From contig CAKSWC010000016.1 of assembly GCA_934511365.1 (NCBI GenBank), positions 1 to 43,655 on the forward strand: a stretch of DNA of 43,655 bases. Direction: 5' to 3'. Positions 8,830 through 17,197 of this stretch are shown one piece after another (position 1 is the first letter of the stretch; the number at the start of each line of letters is the position of its first letter). The DNA is from an uncultured Eubacteriales bacterium (GTDB taxonomy: Bacteria; Bacillota; Clostridia; Oscillospirales; Acutalibacteraceae). The translations under genes and the position numbers were made by a program. The notes below the pieces were generated by a model. It was not told the DNA's origin. It did no database searches and saw nothing but the letters and a program-made list of their open reading frames with translations.

Positions 8830-8850
8830 GAGTTTTTTGTGGCGGATAGC

Positions 8851-9834
8851 TTATCTTTCCTCGCGGAAATAGGTGAGGCCGAGACTCGCCGGAGGCTGAT
8901 GCTCTTTCTTTTTCCTTGCGCTGACCGTAACCAAAACAACAATCGTAATGAGATACGGAAGCATTTTTATAATTTCCTTTGCGGCGGAGGAAAGTCCGGG
9001 AATATATACGCAGATGATGTAAAGTCCGCCGAAGAGGAAAGAGCTGAGGATTGCCGATTTCGGCTTCCAAAGGGCAAAGATAACAATCGCAATGGCGAGC
9101 CAGCCTCTGTCACCGAAGCCGTCGTTTGTCCATGCGCCGGCGGTGTAGTCCATAACGAAGTACAGACCGCCGAGACCTGCAATGGCTCCGCCGATTATGG
9201 TCGAAAGATATTTGTAGCGGTTAACATTGATTCCGGCCGCGTCAGCCGTTGCCGGGTTTTCGCCTATTGCGCGCAGATTAAGACCGATTCTTGTTCTGTT
9301 AAGAACAAATGAAACAATGAACGCAATGATAACGGCAAGATAGGCGAGAAAACCGAACGATAAAAACGTGCTTCCAAAGAGGCCGAGACTGTCTGCAAAG
9401 GGGAGCTTTGCTTTATAGGCAAGGCCGGTTTTTATGAGGGAGATTGAGCCGCTTTCACCAAAGAAGCTCAAAAGCGAGCCGCCAAAGAAGTTTCCGACTC
9501 CGATGCCGAATGTTGTCAGCGCAAGACCGGTGACGTTCTGGTTCGCTTTGAGGGTGACGGTGAGGAAGCAATAAATGAGCGACATCAGAGCCGAACCGAT
9601 TATTGACGAAAGAAACGGGATGAGAACGCAGAGGAAAGCGGAGGTCTGTGCGGCATTGTGTTCATAGAGATAGCCGCCGATGATTCCGGAAATTCCGCCG
9701 ATATACATGATTCCCGGAATACCGAGGTTGAGGTTTCCGCTTTTTTCGGTGATGATTTCACCGGTTGAGCCGAAGAGCAGGGGAATGCCCTGGATTATTG
9801 CTGCATTGATGAAAGAGGCGATTGTTGACAGCAT
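8851..9834 (-). CDS. nupQ: Nucleoside ABC transporter permease (NupQ/YufQ-like)
   Basis: 327 residues, nearly all hydrophobic, with about eight or more membrane helices. The start MLSTIASFINAAIIQGIPLL and the segment GEIITEKSGNLNLGIPGIM are typical of the second permease of BMP-type nucleoside importers (BPD_transp_2 family), as is RIGLNLRAIGENPATADAAG, the cytoplasmic coupling loop to the ATPase. The ATG directly follows the TAA of nupP, so translation is likely coupled. It forms a heterodimeric channel with NupP, driven by the tandem ATPase and fed by the BMP lipoprotein. The nearby xpt supports purine nucleoside or base uptake over simple sugars. Confidence 0.88.
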   Translation of the reverse strand: MLSTIASFINAAIIQGIPLLFGSTGEIITEKSGNLNLGIPGIMYIGGISGIIGGYLYEHNAAQTSAFLCVLIPFLSSIIGSALMSLIYCFLTVTLKANQNVTGLALTTFGIGVGNFFGGSLLSFFGESGSISLIKTGLAYKAKLPFADSLGLFGSTFLSFGFLAYLAVIIAFIVSFVLNRTRIGLNLRAIGENPATADAAGINVNRYKYLSTIIGGAIAGLGGLYFVMDYTAGAWTNDGFGDRGWLAIAIVIFALWKPKSAILSSFLFGGLYIICVYIPGLSSAAKEIIKMLPYLITIVVLVTVSARKKKEHQPPASLGLTYFREER

Positions 9835-10947
9835 TTATTTTCCCTCCTTGTGCTTTGCGCGTGTGCTTTTGATTTCATAATTGATGAAAAACTCGCAGCC
9901 GATGATGAAGAAAATGATAACGCCTGTGAGGATATCCGCAACGCTTTCGTTCAACCGGAAGTTGGTTGCAATTTCTCCGGCACCCCTCTGGAGGAAAACA
10001 ATAAGGAATGAGGTCAGGATCATAAGGATGGGATTGAATTTTGCAAGCCATGAAACCATGATGGCCGTGAAGCCGTTTCCGCCGGCGAGCGAGGTTGAAA
10101 TGGTGTGGTTTGTTCCGGAAACAAGAAGAAAGCCTGCAAGGCCGCAAACGGCACCGGAAAGAACCATTGTTCTGATGATAACCTTTTTGACGTTGATTCC
10201 GATGTAGCGCGCGGTGTTCTCGCTTTCGCCAACAACGGAAAGCTCATATCCGTGCTTGCTGTATTTAAGATAGACAAACATCAGCGCAGTGACGGCGGCA
10301 ACAACAAGAATGTTGAAAAGATATTTCTGGCCGAAAAGATCCGGTATCCAGCCGTTCTTTGATGAAGAGTTGATAACGCCCATAACGCCGGAGCCGCTCG
10401 GAACCCAAACCGTGATTGCAAAGGAGACAAGCTGAATTGCAATGTAGTTCATCATGAGGGTGAAAAGGCTCTCGTTGGTGTTCCATTTCGCTTTAAAATA
10501 AGCCGGGATAACACCCCAAATTACGCCGCCGAGAATTGACGTGGCAAACATTATGAGAATGAGAAAGATGTTCGGAATTTTGTCTCCGGCATAGAACATA
10601 CAAGCAACGCTTGCAAGGCCGCCGATGAGAACCTGTCCTTCCGCACCTAAGTTCCAGAATCGCATTTTGAACGCCGGCGTAACCGCAAGAGAGATGCAAA
10701 GAAGAATGGCAATGTTTTGAAGAAGGACCCAAACCTTTCTCGGTGTTCCGAAGCTGCCTTTGAACATTGTGACATAGACATCAAACGGATTTTGTTTTGT
10801 CAGAAGGACTATGATGAATGCGCAGACAACAAGCGAGGCAAGAATTGCGATGCCTCTGATGAGCCACGCTTTCCACCAAACCATTGAGGCGCGCTTTGCA
10901 ATATGGAAAAGCGGCTCATGAACTTTGTTTTCGTTTTTCTTACTCAT
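9835..10947 (-). CDS. nupP: Nucleoside ABC transporter permease (NupP/YufP-like)
   Basis: 370 residues with a cytoplasmic N-terminus (about 30 residues), then multiple membrane helices. Recognisable segments are AFKMRFWNLGAEGQVLIGG, the family hallmark, and ELSVVGESENTARYIGINV, the coupling loop. The length fits the first permease of BMP-type systems. Its ATG lies inside the end of the ATPase gene (8-bp overlap) and its stop abuts the nupQ start, so the three are one transcription unit. It should form the translocation path with NupQ. Confidence 0.88.
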   Translation of the reverse strand: MSKKNENKVHEPLFHIAKRASMVWWKAWLIRGIAILASLVVCAFIIVLLTKQNPFDVYVTMFKGSFGTPRKVWVLLQNIAILLCISLAVTPAFKMRFWNLGAEGQVLIGGLASVACMFYAGDKIPNIFLILIMFATSILGGVIWGVIPAYFKAKWNTNESLFTLMMNYIAIQLVSFAITVWVPSGSGVMGVINSSSKNGWIPDLFGQKYLFNILVVAAVTALMFVYLKYSKHGYELSVVGESENTARYIGINVKKVIIRTMVLSGAVCGLAGFLLVSGTNHTISTSLAGGNGFTAIMVSWLAKFNPILMILTSFLIVFLQRGAGEIATNFRLNESVADILTGVIIFFIIGCEFFINYEIKSTRAKHKEGK

Positions 10948-12484
10948 CTTTTTCTCCTCCCTGCTGAGTTTTTGTCATGAGAAGACCGAGCTCGTTTTTG
11001 GTGGCCATTCTTCCGTCAACAATACCGGTGATTTTTCCGGAGCCAATGACCATAATCCGGTCGCAAAGCTCAACAAGAACGTCAAGATCCTCGCCGACAA
11101 AGATGACGGCAACGCCGCGTTTTTTCTGTTCGTTGAGCAGGTTATATATGAGATATGAGGAGTTGATGTCAAGACCGCGGACGGGGTAGGCCGCCATAAG
11201 AACGGTCGGAGCGGCCGCAATTTCACGGCCGACAAGAACTTTTTGAACATTACCGCCGGAAAGTTTTCTGACGGGGGTTGTTGCTCCGGGGGTAACAACC
11301 TCAAGGTCATTAATTATTTTTTCTGCGAGGGATTTCGGCTGTTTGCGCTCAAGAAAAACGGACTTTCCTTTTCTGTAGGAACGCAGCATCATGTTGTCAA
11401 TGATGTCCATGTTGCCAACAAGACCCATTCCGAGTCTGTCCTCCGGAACAAAGGAGAGGCGGACGCCGAGCTCCCTGATTTGGAGCGGAGTTTTATCTCT
11501 GAGGTTTTCCGTAACTCCCGTTTTTGGGTTGTTATATGTTATTTCACCGGAGTCAAGGTGCTGCAGGCCGGCAATGGCTTCAAGAAGCTCGCGCTGACCG
11601 CTTCCGGCAATACCGGCAATGCCGAGGATTTCTCCGCCTTTTGCGGTGAAGGAGATATTGTCAAGGACTTTTACACCGTCGCGGTTTTTGCAGTTAATGT
11701 TCTTAACAATGAGCCTGTCCTGCGGGTTTTTCGGCTCGCTGCGCTCGATATTGAGGCTGACTTTTTTTCCAACCATCATTTCGGTCAGTTCATCCTCGCT
11801 CGTCTCGCTCGTTTTAACGGTTCCAATGAATTCGCCCTTGCGAAGAACCGAAACCCTGTCCGAAAGAGAAAGAACCTCATGGAGTTTGTGAGTGATGATG
11901 ACAATGGCCTTTCCGTCGTCGCGCATACGGCGCAGAACCTTAAAGAGCTTTTGTGTTTCCTGCGGAGTGAGAACGGCTGTCGGTTCATCAAGGATGAGAA
12001 TGTTCGCTCCGCGATAAAGCACCTTAATAATTTCAACGGTCTGCTTTTCAGAAACGGACATTTCATAAATCTTTTTCATCGGGTCAATGTCAAAGCCGTA
12101 TTTTGCGCTGATTTCGGCAACTTTTGACGCAATCTGCTTAATGTTGTACTTTCCGCTCTCCTTAAGGCCAAGAACAACATTTTCCGCTGCGGTAAAGATG
12201 TCAACAAGCTTGAAATGCTGATGGATCATTCCGATTTTATGCTCAAAGGCGTCTTTCGGCGAGCGGATAACAACTTCCTTTCCGTCAATGAAAATCTGAC
12301 CCTCGTCCGGAAAATAGATGCCGGATATCATGTTCATCAAGGTTGTTTTTCCGCTTCCGTTTTCGCCGAGCAAGGAAAGAATCTCGCCGTTTTTAACAGT
12401 CAGGTTAACGTGTTGGTTCGCTTTGATTGAGCCGAAAGTTTTGCTGATGTTTTTTAATTCGATGGCCGGTGTTTCCAACTTCAT
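10940..12484 (-). CDS. nupO: Nucleoside ABC transporter ATPase with two ABC domains (NupO/YufO-like)
   Basis: About 514 residues with two fused ABC domains. Domain 1 has Walker A GENGSGKTT, signature region MSVSEKQTVEI and Walker B ILILDEPTA. Domain 2 has the degenerate loop GIAGSGQRELLEA, signature LSGGNVQKVLVGREI and a Walker B region VLMAAYPVRGLD without the usual Asp-Glu, as is normal for this family. An ATG at 12487 is also possible, but GGAGG lies only one base before it and four before 12484, so 12484 is preferred. The gene ends inside the start of nupP. It powers the NupP/NupQ permeases. A hairpin upstream probably lowers its expression relative to the lipoprotein. Confidence 0.88.
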   Translation of the reverse strand: MKLETPAIELKNISKTFGSIKANQHVNLTVKNGEILSLLGENGSGKTTLMNMISGIYFPDEGQIFIDGKEVVIRSPKDAFEHKIGMIHQHFKLVDIFTAAENVVLGLKESGKYNIKQIASKVAEISAKYGFDIDPMKKIYEMSVSEKQTVEIIKVLYRGANILILDEPTAVLTPQETQKLFKVLRRMRDDGKAIVIITHKLHEVLSLSDRVSVLRKGEFIGTVKTSETSEDELTEMMVGKKVSLNIERSEPKNPQDRLIVKNINCKNRDGVKVLDNISFTAKGGEILGIAGIAGSGQRELLEAIAGLQHLDSGEITYNNPKTGVTENLRDKTPLQIRELGVRLSFVPEDRLGMGLVGNMDIIDNMMLRSYRKGKSVFLERKQPKSLAEKIINDLEVVTPGATTPVRKLSGGNVQKVLVGREIAAAPTVLMAAYPVRGLDINSSYLIYNLLNEQKKRGVAVIFVGEDLDVLVELCDRIMVIGSGKITGIVDGRMATKNELGLLMTKTQQGGEKDE

Positions 12485-12564
12485 CATACCTCCGTTGCTT
12501 TTTGTTGTTTAACATTCATTTTTTTCAAAACAAAACAAATGAAAAAGGCTTTGTCCTCTTTTTA

Positions 12565-12602
12565 AAAAAATGAAAATCGGGCGAAGCGAAACGCCTCGCC
12601 CG
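12565..12602 (-). terminator. Probable partial terminator between BMP lipoprotein and ATPase genes
   Basis: On the minus strand, CGGGCGA / TCGCCCG around a GGCGTTTCGCT loop region, followed by ATTTTCATTTTTTT. It sits inside the operon, 20 bp after the bmp stop. Such hairpins commonly let a binding protein be made in excess over its membrane complex. Confidence 0.65.
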
Positions 12603-12621
12603 GTCAGGTTTGGTTCAAAAA

Positions 12622-13893
12622 TTATTTCTCGCTGATGCCGTCAATGTACTTGATTGCAAAGTACGGAGCACTTCTCATGCCTTCAACGTCTGATTCGTGG
12701 AAAGCACCTTCCTTGATAACCTCGGTGTCCGGCTCAAAGTTTGCGTCGGGGATAACGTCAGCCTTGTAGGAATCAAGCTTCTTTCCGTCAACGGTGAATG
12801 TTGCGGTGTCAAAAACTTTGATTTCGCCCTTTTCAAGCTTAGCGGTAGCTTCGTCAAGAGCCTTCTGAGTGCCTTCGGCAGCAACGGTCTCATTGAGCTT
12901 TGTGAGCTGAACGGAACCTGTTGCAAGAGTGCCGCACCAGTCGGTTGCAAATTCTTCACCCTTAGCAACTGCGGTGATTGCAAGCTCATAATAGGGAGAC
13001 CAGTTGATTTTTGAAGAGATGATCGCGGTGTTCGGACCCATTGAGGAAGTGTCGATGTTGTATGCGATGTTCGGAACCTTCTTTTCCTCGCAAGCCTTGG
13101 GAGCGCCTTCGGAGTCGGCGTGCTGGCTGATGAGAACGCAGCCGTCATTGATAAGGCTGAGAGCAGCTTCGCGCTCAAGAGCGATATCAAACCATGACTT
13201 GGTGTAGGTAACCTTCATTGTTGCGCTTTCGCAAACCGAACGTGCGCCAAGGAAGAATGAGGTGAAGCCGGAAACAACTTCAGCATAGTCATAAGCGCCA
13301 ACATAGCCGATCTTTGCTTCTTCAGCCTTAATTTTTCCGTCTTTGATCATTTCGTTAAGCTTCATACCTGCGGCGATACCTGCAAGATAGCGGCCTTCAT
13401 AGATTGAAGCAAAAGCATTGTGGAAGTTCTTGATGTTTGCGGTCTTTGAGTGAGTACCGGTTGCGTGGCAGAACTGAACATTGGGGAACTCCTGAGCGGC
13501 CTGCATGATGAAGTCCTCGTGACCGAAGGAGTCTGCAAAAATGATGTTGCAGCCGGCGTCGGCAAGCTCCTGAGCAGCGGTGAGGCACTTGTCATCCTCG
13601 GGGATGTTGGTCTTGATGAGAACCTGGTCATCCTTGAGGCCGAGCTTAGCCTGGGTATCTTTGAGAGCCTGGATGAAGTTGTTGTCGTATGTTGAGTTTT
13701 CGTCGTGAAGGCAGATGAGACCAACCTTAACTTTTGAATAGTCAACATCGGTGTTTGCGGCGCTTGAGCTGTCACTTGCCGGTGCGCTTGAGCTGTCGCC
13801 TGCTGAGGTGGTGGTGTCGTCTTTTGATCCTGCGCAAGCAGCGAATGAGAATACAAGGATAGCTGCAAGCAGGAGTGCAAGAACTTTTTTCAT
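12622..13893 (-). CDS. nupN: BMP-family nucleoside-binding lipoprotein (NupN/BmpA-like)
   Basis: 423 residues. It begins with a lipoprotein signal peptide with lipobox FAAC (Cys20), then a Ser/Thr/Asp/Ala-rich linker to about residue 50, then a periplasmic-binding-protein fold starting VKVGLICLHDENSTYDNNF. GYVGAYDYAEVVSGFTSF is a typical BMP segment. It should sit on the outer face of the membrane and deliver purine nucleosides to NupOPQ. A clear RBS (ACGGAGGA) precedes the ATG, 59 bp after the xpt stop. The PnrA/BmpA family binds ribonucleosides in known cases; exact ligand is not readable here. Confidence 0.9.
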   Translation of the reverse strand: MKKVLALLLAAILVFSFAACAGSKDDTTTSAGDSSSAPASDSSSAANTDVDYSKVKVGLICLHDENSTYDNNFIQALKDTQAKLGLKDDQVLIKTNIPEDDKCLTAAQELADAGCNIIFADSFGHEDFIMQAAQEFPNVQFCHATGTHSKTANIKNFHNAFASIYEGRYLAGIAAGMKLNEMIKDGKIKAEEAKIGYVGAYDYAEVVSGFTSFFLGARSVCESATMKVTYTKSWFDIALEREAALSLINDGCVLISQHADSEGAPKACEEKKVPNIAYNIDTSSMGPNTAIISSKINWSPYYELAITAVAKGEEFATDWCGTLATGSVQLTKLNETVAAEGTQKALDEATAKLEKGEIKVFDTATFTVDGKKLDSYKADVIPDANFEPDTEVIKEGAFHESDVEGMRSAPYFAIKYIDGISEK

Positions 13894-13952
13894 GCTTTTT
13901 TCCTCCGTTAGCCTTTCGGCAAAAAAATATTTATAAACCGCCCTCGGGCAAT

Positions 13953-14522
13953 TTATCTGAACTTAATCTCGCCATCGTCCATGCTGTCGATAACGGCGAG
14001 GGACTCAACGCGGACGCCTGCATCGCGGATACGCTTTGAGCCGGGTTGGAAGCCTTTTTCAACCGCAATTCCGCAGCCGACAATTTCGGCTCCGGCCTGG
14101 CGGCAAAGGTCAATGAGGCCGAGCAGGGCGTTGCCCTCGGCAAGGAAATCGTCAATGATAAGAACCTTATCGCTCTTTTTGAGGAATTCCTTTGAAACGA
14201 TAACGTCATATGTAGTGCCGTGGGTATATGACTTGACCTGGGTTTTATAAACCGTTCCGGCAATGTTTTTGGTCTTTGTCTTTTTTGCAAAAAGAACAGG
14301 ACAATTAAAAAACTGCGCGGTTATACATGCTATTCCTATACCTGACGCTTCAATGGTAAGGATTTTGTTAACCTCGCAGTTTGAGTATATTCTTTTGAAT
14401 TCTTTGCCTATTTCGTTAAGCAGGGTGACATCCATCTGATGATTGAGGAACGAATCAACTTTCAGAATGCTTCCCGGATAAACTTTTCCGTCTTTGAGAA
14501 TTCTCTCTTCAAGAAGAACCAT
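13953..14522 (-). CDS. xpt: Xanthine phosphoribosyltransferase
   Basis: 189 residues, the usual length of Xpt. It converts xanthine (and weakly related purines) plus PRPP to XMP. The PRPP-binding signature is VLIIDDFLAEGNALLG (about residues 123-138), and the start LLEERILKDGKVYPGSILKVDSFLNHQMD is typical of the family. It is the first gene of the operon xpt-nupN-nupO-nupP-nupQ, so salvage is coupled to uptake. Promoter at 14611-14639 and leader hairpin at 14541-14583. In many Firmicutes xpt follows a guanine riboswitch; none of its conserved core is visible here. Confidence 0.92.
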   Translation of the reverse strand: MVLLEERILKDGKVYPGSILKVDSFLNHQMDVTLLNEIGKEFKRIYSNCEVNKILTIEASGIGIACITAQFFNCPVLFAKKTKTKNIAGTVYKTQVKSYTHGTTYDVIVSKEFLKKSDKVLIIDDFLAEGNALLGLIDLCRQAGAEIVGCGIAVEKGFQPGSKRIRDAGVRVESLAVIDSMDDGEIKFR

Positions 14523-14540
14523 CGCAACTCACCGCTTTCT

Positions 14541-14583
14541 AAAAATTGAAAAGGACATTTCAAACATTTCAGTTTAAAATGTC
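14541..14583 (-). promoter_or_regulatory. Terminator-like leader hairpin (attenuator candidate) of xpt operon
   Basis: In the roughly 80-nt xpt leader, a 12-bp stem (GACATTTTAAAC / GTTTGAAATGTC, one U-G pair) with a 6-base loop is followed by CTTTTCAATTTTTT. This is a full intrinsic-terminator shape between promoter and start codon. The trigger that would prevent it is unknown. Confidence 0.65.
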
Positions 14584-14610
14584 GCCCATGTGTCTTTGCG
14601 TTACGAGTTT

Positions 14611-14639
14611 ATTTTATCAAAAGCTGTCGGATTTTACAA
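14611..14639 (-). promoter_or_regulatory. Sigma-A promoter of the xpt/purine-uptake operon
   Basis: Minus strand TTGTAA (14639-14634), 17-bp spacer, TAAAAT (14616-14611). The predicted transcript start near 14604 leaves about 80 nt of leader. Confidence 0.75.
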
Positions 14640-14672
14640 GACCATAGACTGTTAAAGTTAATTTAAATTAAA

Positions 14673-14707
14673 GTGAGGTAATTGTGCATAATGCACAATT
14701 ACCTCAC
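14673..14707 (-). terminator. Long near-perfect palindrome, terminator of 3D-domain gene
   Basis: Two 17-bp arms (GTGAGGTAATTGTGCAT and its exact complement) flank a single A at 14690. It lies 4 bp after the stop at 14712 and on the minus strand is followed by TTTAATTT. Confidence 0.75.
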
Positions 14708-14711
14708 AGAG

Positions 14712-15803
14712 TTATTCAAGCACATAAATTTCAACATTCCTTCTTCCGAATTGGACACATTCGTCATAGGTGTTGAAATAAAGGTCAACAACGGTTGCGC
14801 TGTTATAGATGAAGCCGCCGGTGTCGCTTGCCTCGCAGTAGCCATAGACGCAGGTTCCGTCGCAGGAGACAATGTAAAGCTTTGAGCCGTACGGAATCTC
14901 GCGCGGGTCAACCGCAACACGGCCGGGCATTGCGCGCTGGCCGGTGGAAGTGATTCCTCCGCCGTAATAGGCCGTTGCCGAGCCGACAATTTTCTGTTTG
15001 TACTTTGTCGGCTTGCCATATTCATCAAGCTCAATTCTGACTCTTGACGGAAGCTCGGAAACTGCGCGCAGGCCGGAATAGCCGACGGTACCGACTGAGT
15101 CGAGCTTCACAATGCGCTTTTTTGTTCCGGTGAGGATGACCTCGTTCACGGCTTTCTTTTTTGTTTCGGAGTTCAAAAGGCTGCGCTTTCCAAATTCGCC
15201 GTCAATATAGACATTTATATATGTATCTTCGCGCTCCCCGTTTTCTCCGTCTTTTTCAATATACATTTCTCCAAGATAAAGCTCGTTTGTCTTTTTCTTT
15301 TTGGTTTTATATTTCACTTCAACGGTTTCGGTTTCGAGCGCAAAGGTGACTCTTTTAACTCTGACTGTCATTCCGGGTTTCAGAACAGCGCTTTTTTTGT
15401 GGTTGAGAATGTCATATTCTCCAACCTTGACTTTTGCTTTTTTGAGGATGTCGGAGACCGTTCCGGAATTGACGGAGTATGTTTTTTTCTTTCCGTCCGC
15501 GGTAACGGTAACTTTGAAGTTCTTTCCCGTTCCAAGATGGAGCGGAGACGGGGCGGCGGATTTTTTGCCGCTTCCTGTTGGTGAGGCATCCTCTTCAAAA
15601 TGTTCGGCAACGCCGATTACAAGCGACTGCAAATCTGCGCCGACAACCTGCGCAACTTCTTCTTCGTACTTTGCTTCGGCGGTGAATTGTGCCGCCTTTT
15701 CAAAGGTAAAAATCATCGCACCGCTGAGAACGAGAAAGGACAGCGAAAGAAGGATGCCGCAAAGTCTTGAGACAGCCTGTCCGCTTTTAAAGCCAAAATT
15801 CAT
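14712..15803 (-). CDS. Cell-wall protein with DUF348, G5 and 3D domains (YabE-like)
   Basis: About 363 residues from ATG 15803, preferred over ATG 15818 because GGTGG lies 5 bases before it. Membrane helix CGILLSLSFLVLSGAMIF near the N-terminus; a DUF348-like segment (FKVTVTADGKKKTYSVNSG, about 100-150); a G5-like region with Lys-rich beta strands; and a C-terminal 3D domain (about 275-363) with its three signature Asp residues in VAVD, ASDTGG and VVDLYF. 3D domains are the catalytic part of MltA-like and Rpf/Sps-type peptidoglycan lytic enzymes. It probably acts on peptidoglycan outside the membrane during growth or spore revival. Single gene with its own strong promoter and terminator. Confidence 0.85.
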   Translation of the reverse strand: MNFGFKSGQAVSRLCGILLSLSFLVLSGAMIFTFEKAAQFTAEAKYEEEVAQVVGADLQSLVIGVAEHFEEDASPTGSGKKSAAPSPLHLGTGKNFKVTVTADGKKKTYSVNSGTVSDILKKAKVKVGEYDILNHKKSAVLKPGMTVRVKRVTFALETETVEVKYKTKKKKTNELYLGEMYIEKDGENGEREDTYINVYIDGEFGKRSLLNSETKKKAVNEVILTGTKKRIVKLDSVGTVGYSGLRAVSELPSRVRIELDEYGKPTKYKQKIVGSATAYYGGGITSTGQRAMPGRVAVDPREIPYGSKLYIVSCDGTCVYGYCEASDTGGFIYNSATVVDLYFNTYDECVQFGRRNVEIYVLE

Positions 15804-15844
15804 CGAACCACCATACATTCATTAATACATTGACAACAGCTTGC

Positions 15845-15873
15845 ATTATATAATTATTTCCAAAATTTGTCAA
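15845..15873 (-). promoter_or_regulatory. Consensus sigma-A promoter of 3D-domain gene
   Basis: Minus strand TTGACA (15873-15868), exactly 17 bp, TATAAT (15850-15845): both boxes match consensus fully. About 42 bp before the chosen start codon. Confidence 0.85.
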
Positions 15874-15917
15874 ATCGGGCGCAGTGCAGCCGGTGTCAAG
15901 CCATCAAAAGTCCGGCA

Positions 15918-15957
15918 AAAAAACAGAAAAAGGCCGCCGCAAAAATGCAGCAGCCTT
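15918..15957 (-). terminator. Terminator of SDR gene
   Basis: Minus strand AAGGCTGCTGC / GCGGCGGCCTT (three G-U pairs) with loop ATTTTT, then TTTTTCTGTTTTTTT. The wobble pairs work only in the minus-strand transcript, which fixes its direction. Confidence 0.8.
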
Positions 15958-15972
15958 TTAATCGCTTCAAAA

Positions 15973-16995
15973 TTATTCGCCCTTCATTTCAAGGAGCTTG
16001 ACGGTGCCGTTATATGAAGCTTCCGAAACTCTGATTGAATCGAAGATTGCGTCAACAATGTCGTCCTCGGTTGCGCCGAGTTCCTTTGAATAAGCATTGT
16101 TAATGAAGAGGTTGAGGTCCATAATGTCAGGAAGATTGAAGAGATCCATTCCTGAGTCGATCTTTCTCTTTTTGTAATCGAGTGCCGGCTTGATCATGCC
16201 CATTTTCATCATCCACGGAGCAACGCTGACAATCTTTCTGTCCTTGCCCATTCCTCTTGCGTCATAGACGATTGAAAGGAATTCTTTCCATGTGAGGTTA
16301 TACATACTGATGGGAAGAGCCTCAAATCCGGCCTTCTTCCTTTCAGCAGCGCCGCAGATGACCTCGCCGACCTGACGGCAGGTGAGCATTGCGGTGCCTC
16401 CCTTCGGATACATGGTGAACGGCCATTTATCCATGAAAGCAATCTGCTCAATAAGAACGGTCCAAACGGGCTTTCTGCCCGGCTGGGTGCCAAAGATATA
16501 CGGAAGCTCAAGAACCGCGCAGCTGAAGCTGTCATCGCAAGCGGCCTCGCAAACTTCTTCCTGCATGATTCTTGACTTGAAATACGGATTTTTGTCAACA
16601 AGTCTCATGTCAGGACGCAGCTTTGAAAGGTAGGCAAAATATGAGCCGAGAACAACAGCCCTTTTAACGCCTGCCTTTTTGCAAAGCGGGAAAATTCTTT
16701 CAAGCGGAGCAATGTTGTATTTGTAGTAGTAATCCATTACCGGGGCGGGGAACTCAACTCTTTCGTCAACGCCGGCGGCAAAGATGAAAACATCGTTGCC
16801 CTTGAGCATATCAAGAATTTCTTCATCGCTCTTTTTGTTGATGTCGCCAAAGATGATTTCCATCTCCTCGGGAATCGGAGCTCCCTCGGGAAGGGGCGGC
16901 AAAGCGACCGATGTTACTTTGTGGCCGTGTTTAATGAGCTGGATTGCGGCCTCGCAGCCAAGCAGTCCGGTTCCGCCAATCATGAATACGTTCAT
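15973..16995 (-). CDS. NAD(P)-dependent epimerase/dehydratase-type SDR protein, atypical active site
   Basis: 340 residues with a GGAGG RBS. The N-terminal Rossmann motif is IGGTGLLGCEAA (GxxGxxG), followed by FGDIN and FIFAAGVDE, as in extended SDR enzymes. The strand ending VVLGSYFAY supplies the usual Ser, but where YxxxK is expected the sequence is NPYFKSRIMQE: Tyr then Arg at +4. It may therefore be a binding/regulatory SDR (NmrA-like) or use a shifted Lys. The C-terminal half (TGGTAMLTCRQVGEVICGAA-like, then WKEFLSIVYDARG) has the layout of nucleoside-sugar or atypical SDRs. Transcribed alone. Substrate unknown. Confidence 0.75.
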   Translation of the reverse strand: MNVFMIGGTGLLGCEAAIQLIKHGHKVTSVALPPLPEGAPIPEEMEIIFGDINKKSDEEILDMLKGNDVFIFAAGVDERVEFPAPVMDYYYKYNIAPLERIFPLCKKAGVKRAVVLGSYFAYLSKLRPDMRLVDKNPYFKSRIMQEEVCEAACDDSFSCAVLELPYIFGTQPGRKPVWTVLIEQIAFMDKWPFTMYPKGGTAMLTCRQVGEVICGAAERKKAGFEALPISMYNLTWKEFLSIVYDARGMGKDRKIVSVAPWMMKMGMIKPALDYKKRKIDSGMDLFNLPDIMDLNLFINNAYSKELGATEDDIVDAIFDSIRVSEASYNGTVKLLEMKGE

Positions 16996-17041
16996 TTTAA
17001 TTCCTCCAATTCGTTTAACTTGGTATTTTTTGCACCCTCAT

Positions 17042-17071
17042 ATTATAGCAGTATTAACACAGCAAAGTCAA
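17042..17071 (-). promoter_or_regulatory. Sigma-A promoter of SDR gene
   Basis: Minus strand TTGACT (17071-17066), 18-bp spacer, TATAAT (17047-17042). A short dyad TTAACA-CTT-TGTTAA at 17086-17100 lies just upstream and could be an operator. Confidence 0.75.
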
Positions 17072-17197
17072 CCTCTGCAACATCTTTAACACTTTGTTAA
17101 CTTTTTATGAATATCTCCATGCTAATCTACAAAAATAACAGTGGTAAATCTGCGTAAAATGTGATATTATTATAAAAAACGAAAGGATAAACAGAAG

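Noticed and set aside
11243..12127. Plus-strand ORF of 294 residues
   Set aside because: Complete antisense shadow of the nupO ATPase gene, whose motifs are clear.
14523..14616. Guanine riboswitch before xpt
   Set aside because: Conserved aptamer core segments are absent in the leader; only a terminator-like hairpin is seen.
14581..14616. c-di-GMP riboswitch, from a GCAAAG-like match on the minus strand
   Set aside because: Only a short match; the paired elements and other conserved bases are missing.
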